A DNA stretch of 64,000 nt, from assembly GCA_016192145.1 (NCBI GenBank), contig JACPUT010000009.1, positions 62,001 through 126,000 of the forward strand, read 5' to 3'. The notes beneath the pieces are model-generated. The model saw only the letters and a program-made list of their open reading frames with translations, did not search any database and was not told the origin of the DNA. Below, piece after piece: positions 62,547-64,000 of the stretch. The position numbers and the translations under genes were made by a program. The DNA comes from Acidobacteriota bacterium (GTDB lineage: Bacteria > Acidobacteriota > Holophagae > Holophagales > Holophagaceae). The first letter of the stretch is position 1, and the number at the start of each line of letters is the position of its first letter.

Positions 62547-64000
62547 TTAGACCGACACGCGGTTGCGCCCACCCTGCTTGGCGCGGTAGAGCGCCTGGTC
62601 GGCCGCCTTCAGGAGGGTCAACGGATCACCTCCCATGGCCCCCTGCCAGGTGGCCACACCGAGGCTCAGGGTCAGGCGGCCGCCGGTGCCGGAGTGCGCG
62701 TGGGGGATGGCCAGGGCCTCCACGGAGGCGCGCATGGCCTCCGCGACCAGCCCCGCGCCCTCGGCATCCGTATCCGGGAGGACGGCGACGAATTCCTCCC
62801 CGCCATAGCGGGCCACGAGGTCCGTCGTCCGCCGCTTGGTCAGCACCAGGGCCCGGGCGACGCGCCGCAGCACCTCATCCCCGGCGGGATGGCCGTAGTG
62901 GTCGTTGTAGGCCTTGAACTGATCCACGTCCAGGAGGATCACGGAGAGGGGGGCGCCCTGGCGCACGGCCAGGCCACCCACGTAGTCGAGGAATTCCTGG
63001 AAGCGCCGCCGATTGGGGATCCCTGTGAGCCCGTCCAGCAACGCCTGCCGCTCCAGCTGGTCGCGGTAGCGCTTCAGCTCGAGCTGGGTGCGGATCCGCT
63101 GCTGGACGAGGGGCAGGCTGAAGGGCTTGGTGATGTAGTCGACCGCCCCCAGCTCGAAGCCCCGGATCTCGTCCACCTCCTCCCGCTTCCCCGTGATGAA
63201 GATGACGGGGATGCCCCGCGTGCGGGGATGGGCCTTCAGGCGCCGGCAGGTCTCGTGGCCATCCATGCCCTCCATCACCACGTCGAGCAGGATCAGGTCC
63301 GGTTGCTCCCGCTCCGCGAGTTCGAGGGCCACCTCGCCCCGATTCGCCACGAGCAGTTTGCACTCATGACGGAGGCCTTGGGTGAGCGTGCGTAGGTTGG
63401 ACACGGAGTCATCCACGAGAAGCACCCTGGGCAGCCAGGCCTCTTCCCCCTCCTGGGAAGATCCGGTGAAGGCCTCCGGCCGTTGGGGCGGCACCTCCGC
63501 CATGTCCGCGAAGAAGGTGGGAATGCACTCCGGGCAGAGGCCATGGCTGAACTGGGCCTCGCTCCGGCGGGAGATGTATTCCTCCACCTGCTGCCAGAAC
63601 CCCTCGTCATTCCGGATCTTCTTGCAGTGGGCGCAGATGGGGATGAGGCCCGACAACTGCTTCACATCCGCCAACGCGCCCCGGAGCTGGGCGATGAGGG
63701 CCCGCTCGGAATCCCGGCTCCGCTTGAAGGCCAGCTGGGTGCGCACCCGGGCCAGCAGCTCCTCGGAATGGAAGGGCTTGGACACATAGTCCGCGGCCCC
63801 CGCCTCCAACCCGGACACCGTATCACCCACCCCCGTGCGGGCCGTGAGGAGGATCACGGGGATGTCCCGGGTCTCGGGGTCGGCCTTCAGCTTCCCGAGC
63901 ACTTCCATCCCATCCATCCCCTCCATCATCACGTCCAGGAGGATGAGATCCGGGAGCTCCCGGGCCGCCGCGGCCAGCGCGGCGGGGCCCGAACTCGAGG
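62547..64000 (-). CDS. REC-REC-GGDEF response regulator/diguanylate cyclase (N-terminus truncated by window end)
   Basis: Two REC domains, CAHCKKIRNDEGFW...CPEC motif, GGEEF active site (ARYGGEEFVAVLPD). Frame remains open to base 64000 (ELPDLILLDVMMEG). Confidence 0.93.
   Translation of the reverse strand, partial: SSSGPAALAAAARELPDLILLDVMMEGMDGMEVLGKLKADPETRDIPVILLTARTGVGDTVSGLEAGAADYVSKPFHSEELLARVRTQLAFKRSRDSERALIAQLRGALADVKQLSGLIPICAHCKKIRNDEGFWQQVEEYISRRSEAQFSHGLCPECIPTFFADMAEVPPQRPEAFTGSSQEGEEAWLPRVLLVDDSVSNLRTLTQGLRHECKLLVANRGEVALELAEREQPDLILLDVVMEGMDGHETCRRLKAHPRTRGIPVIFITGKREEVDEIRGFELGAVDYITKPFSLPLVQQRIRTQLELKRYRDQLERQALLDGLTGIPNRRRFQEFLDYVGGLAVRQGAPLSVILLDVDQFKAYNDHYGHPAGDEVLRRVARALVLTKRRTTDLVARYGGEEFVAVLPDTDAEGAGLVAEAMRASVEALAIPHAHSGTGGRLTLSLGVATWQGAMGGDPLTLLKAADQALYRAKQGGRNRVSV

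Overview
High-GC bacterial chromosome segment. Gene content and codon style suggest an Acidobacteriota/Holophagae-like genome, but this is inference and no rRNA or other marker was available. No rRNA, tRNA, CRISPR array, transposase or phage gene was recognised. Main blocks: (1) truncated TolC-like gene at the left edge; (2) kdp potassium operon on the minus strand (small membrane ORF, kdpF, kdpA, kdpB, kdpC, TorF-like porin, kdpD, kdpE), including two short ORFs below the ORF-track cutoff; (3) accessory arsenic/oxyanion island at about 11.0-22.6 kb: solo DUF2384 antitoxin-like gene, CMD protein, ArsA, ArsD fused to a CMD-like domain, ArsR, Rrf2, TatA, OprO/P-like porin, TtrA/SrdA/ArrA-like molybdoenzyme plus 4Fe-4S subunit, internally deleted ArsC, AqpS-like channel, intact ArsC, and a DUF47/PhoU-like remnant; (4) BlaI/BlaR1-like pair with a tandem-repeat ectodomain; (5) icmF, TPR paralogs, HtrA, FKBP, SPFH, thioredoxin-like paralogs, a bEBP, prmA, TonB receptor, histidine kinase, uvrA, YjfB/CsrA/FliW motility-regulation cluster, RNase D, rsmE, terC, ribF and others, ending in a very large hybrid histidine kinase and a REC-REC-GGDEF protein cut by the right edge. 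Several dispersed intergenic hairpin repeats were found, as well as an intragenic 24-bp palindrome in uvrA and a heptanucleotide repeat inside icmF. The oxyanion island is the best candidate for an under-described system.
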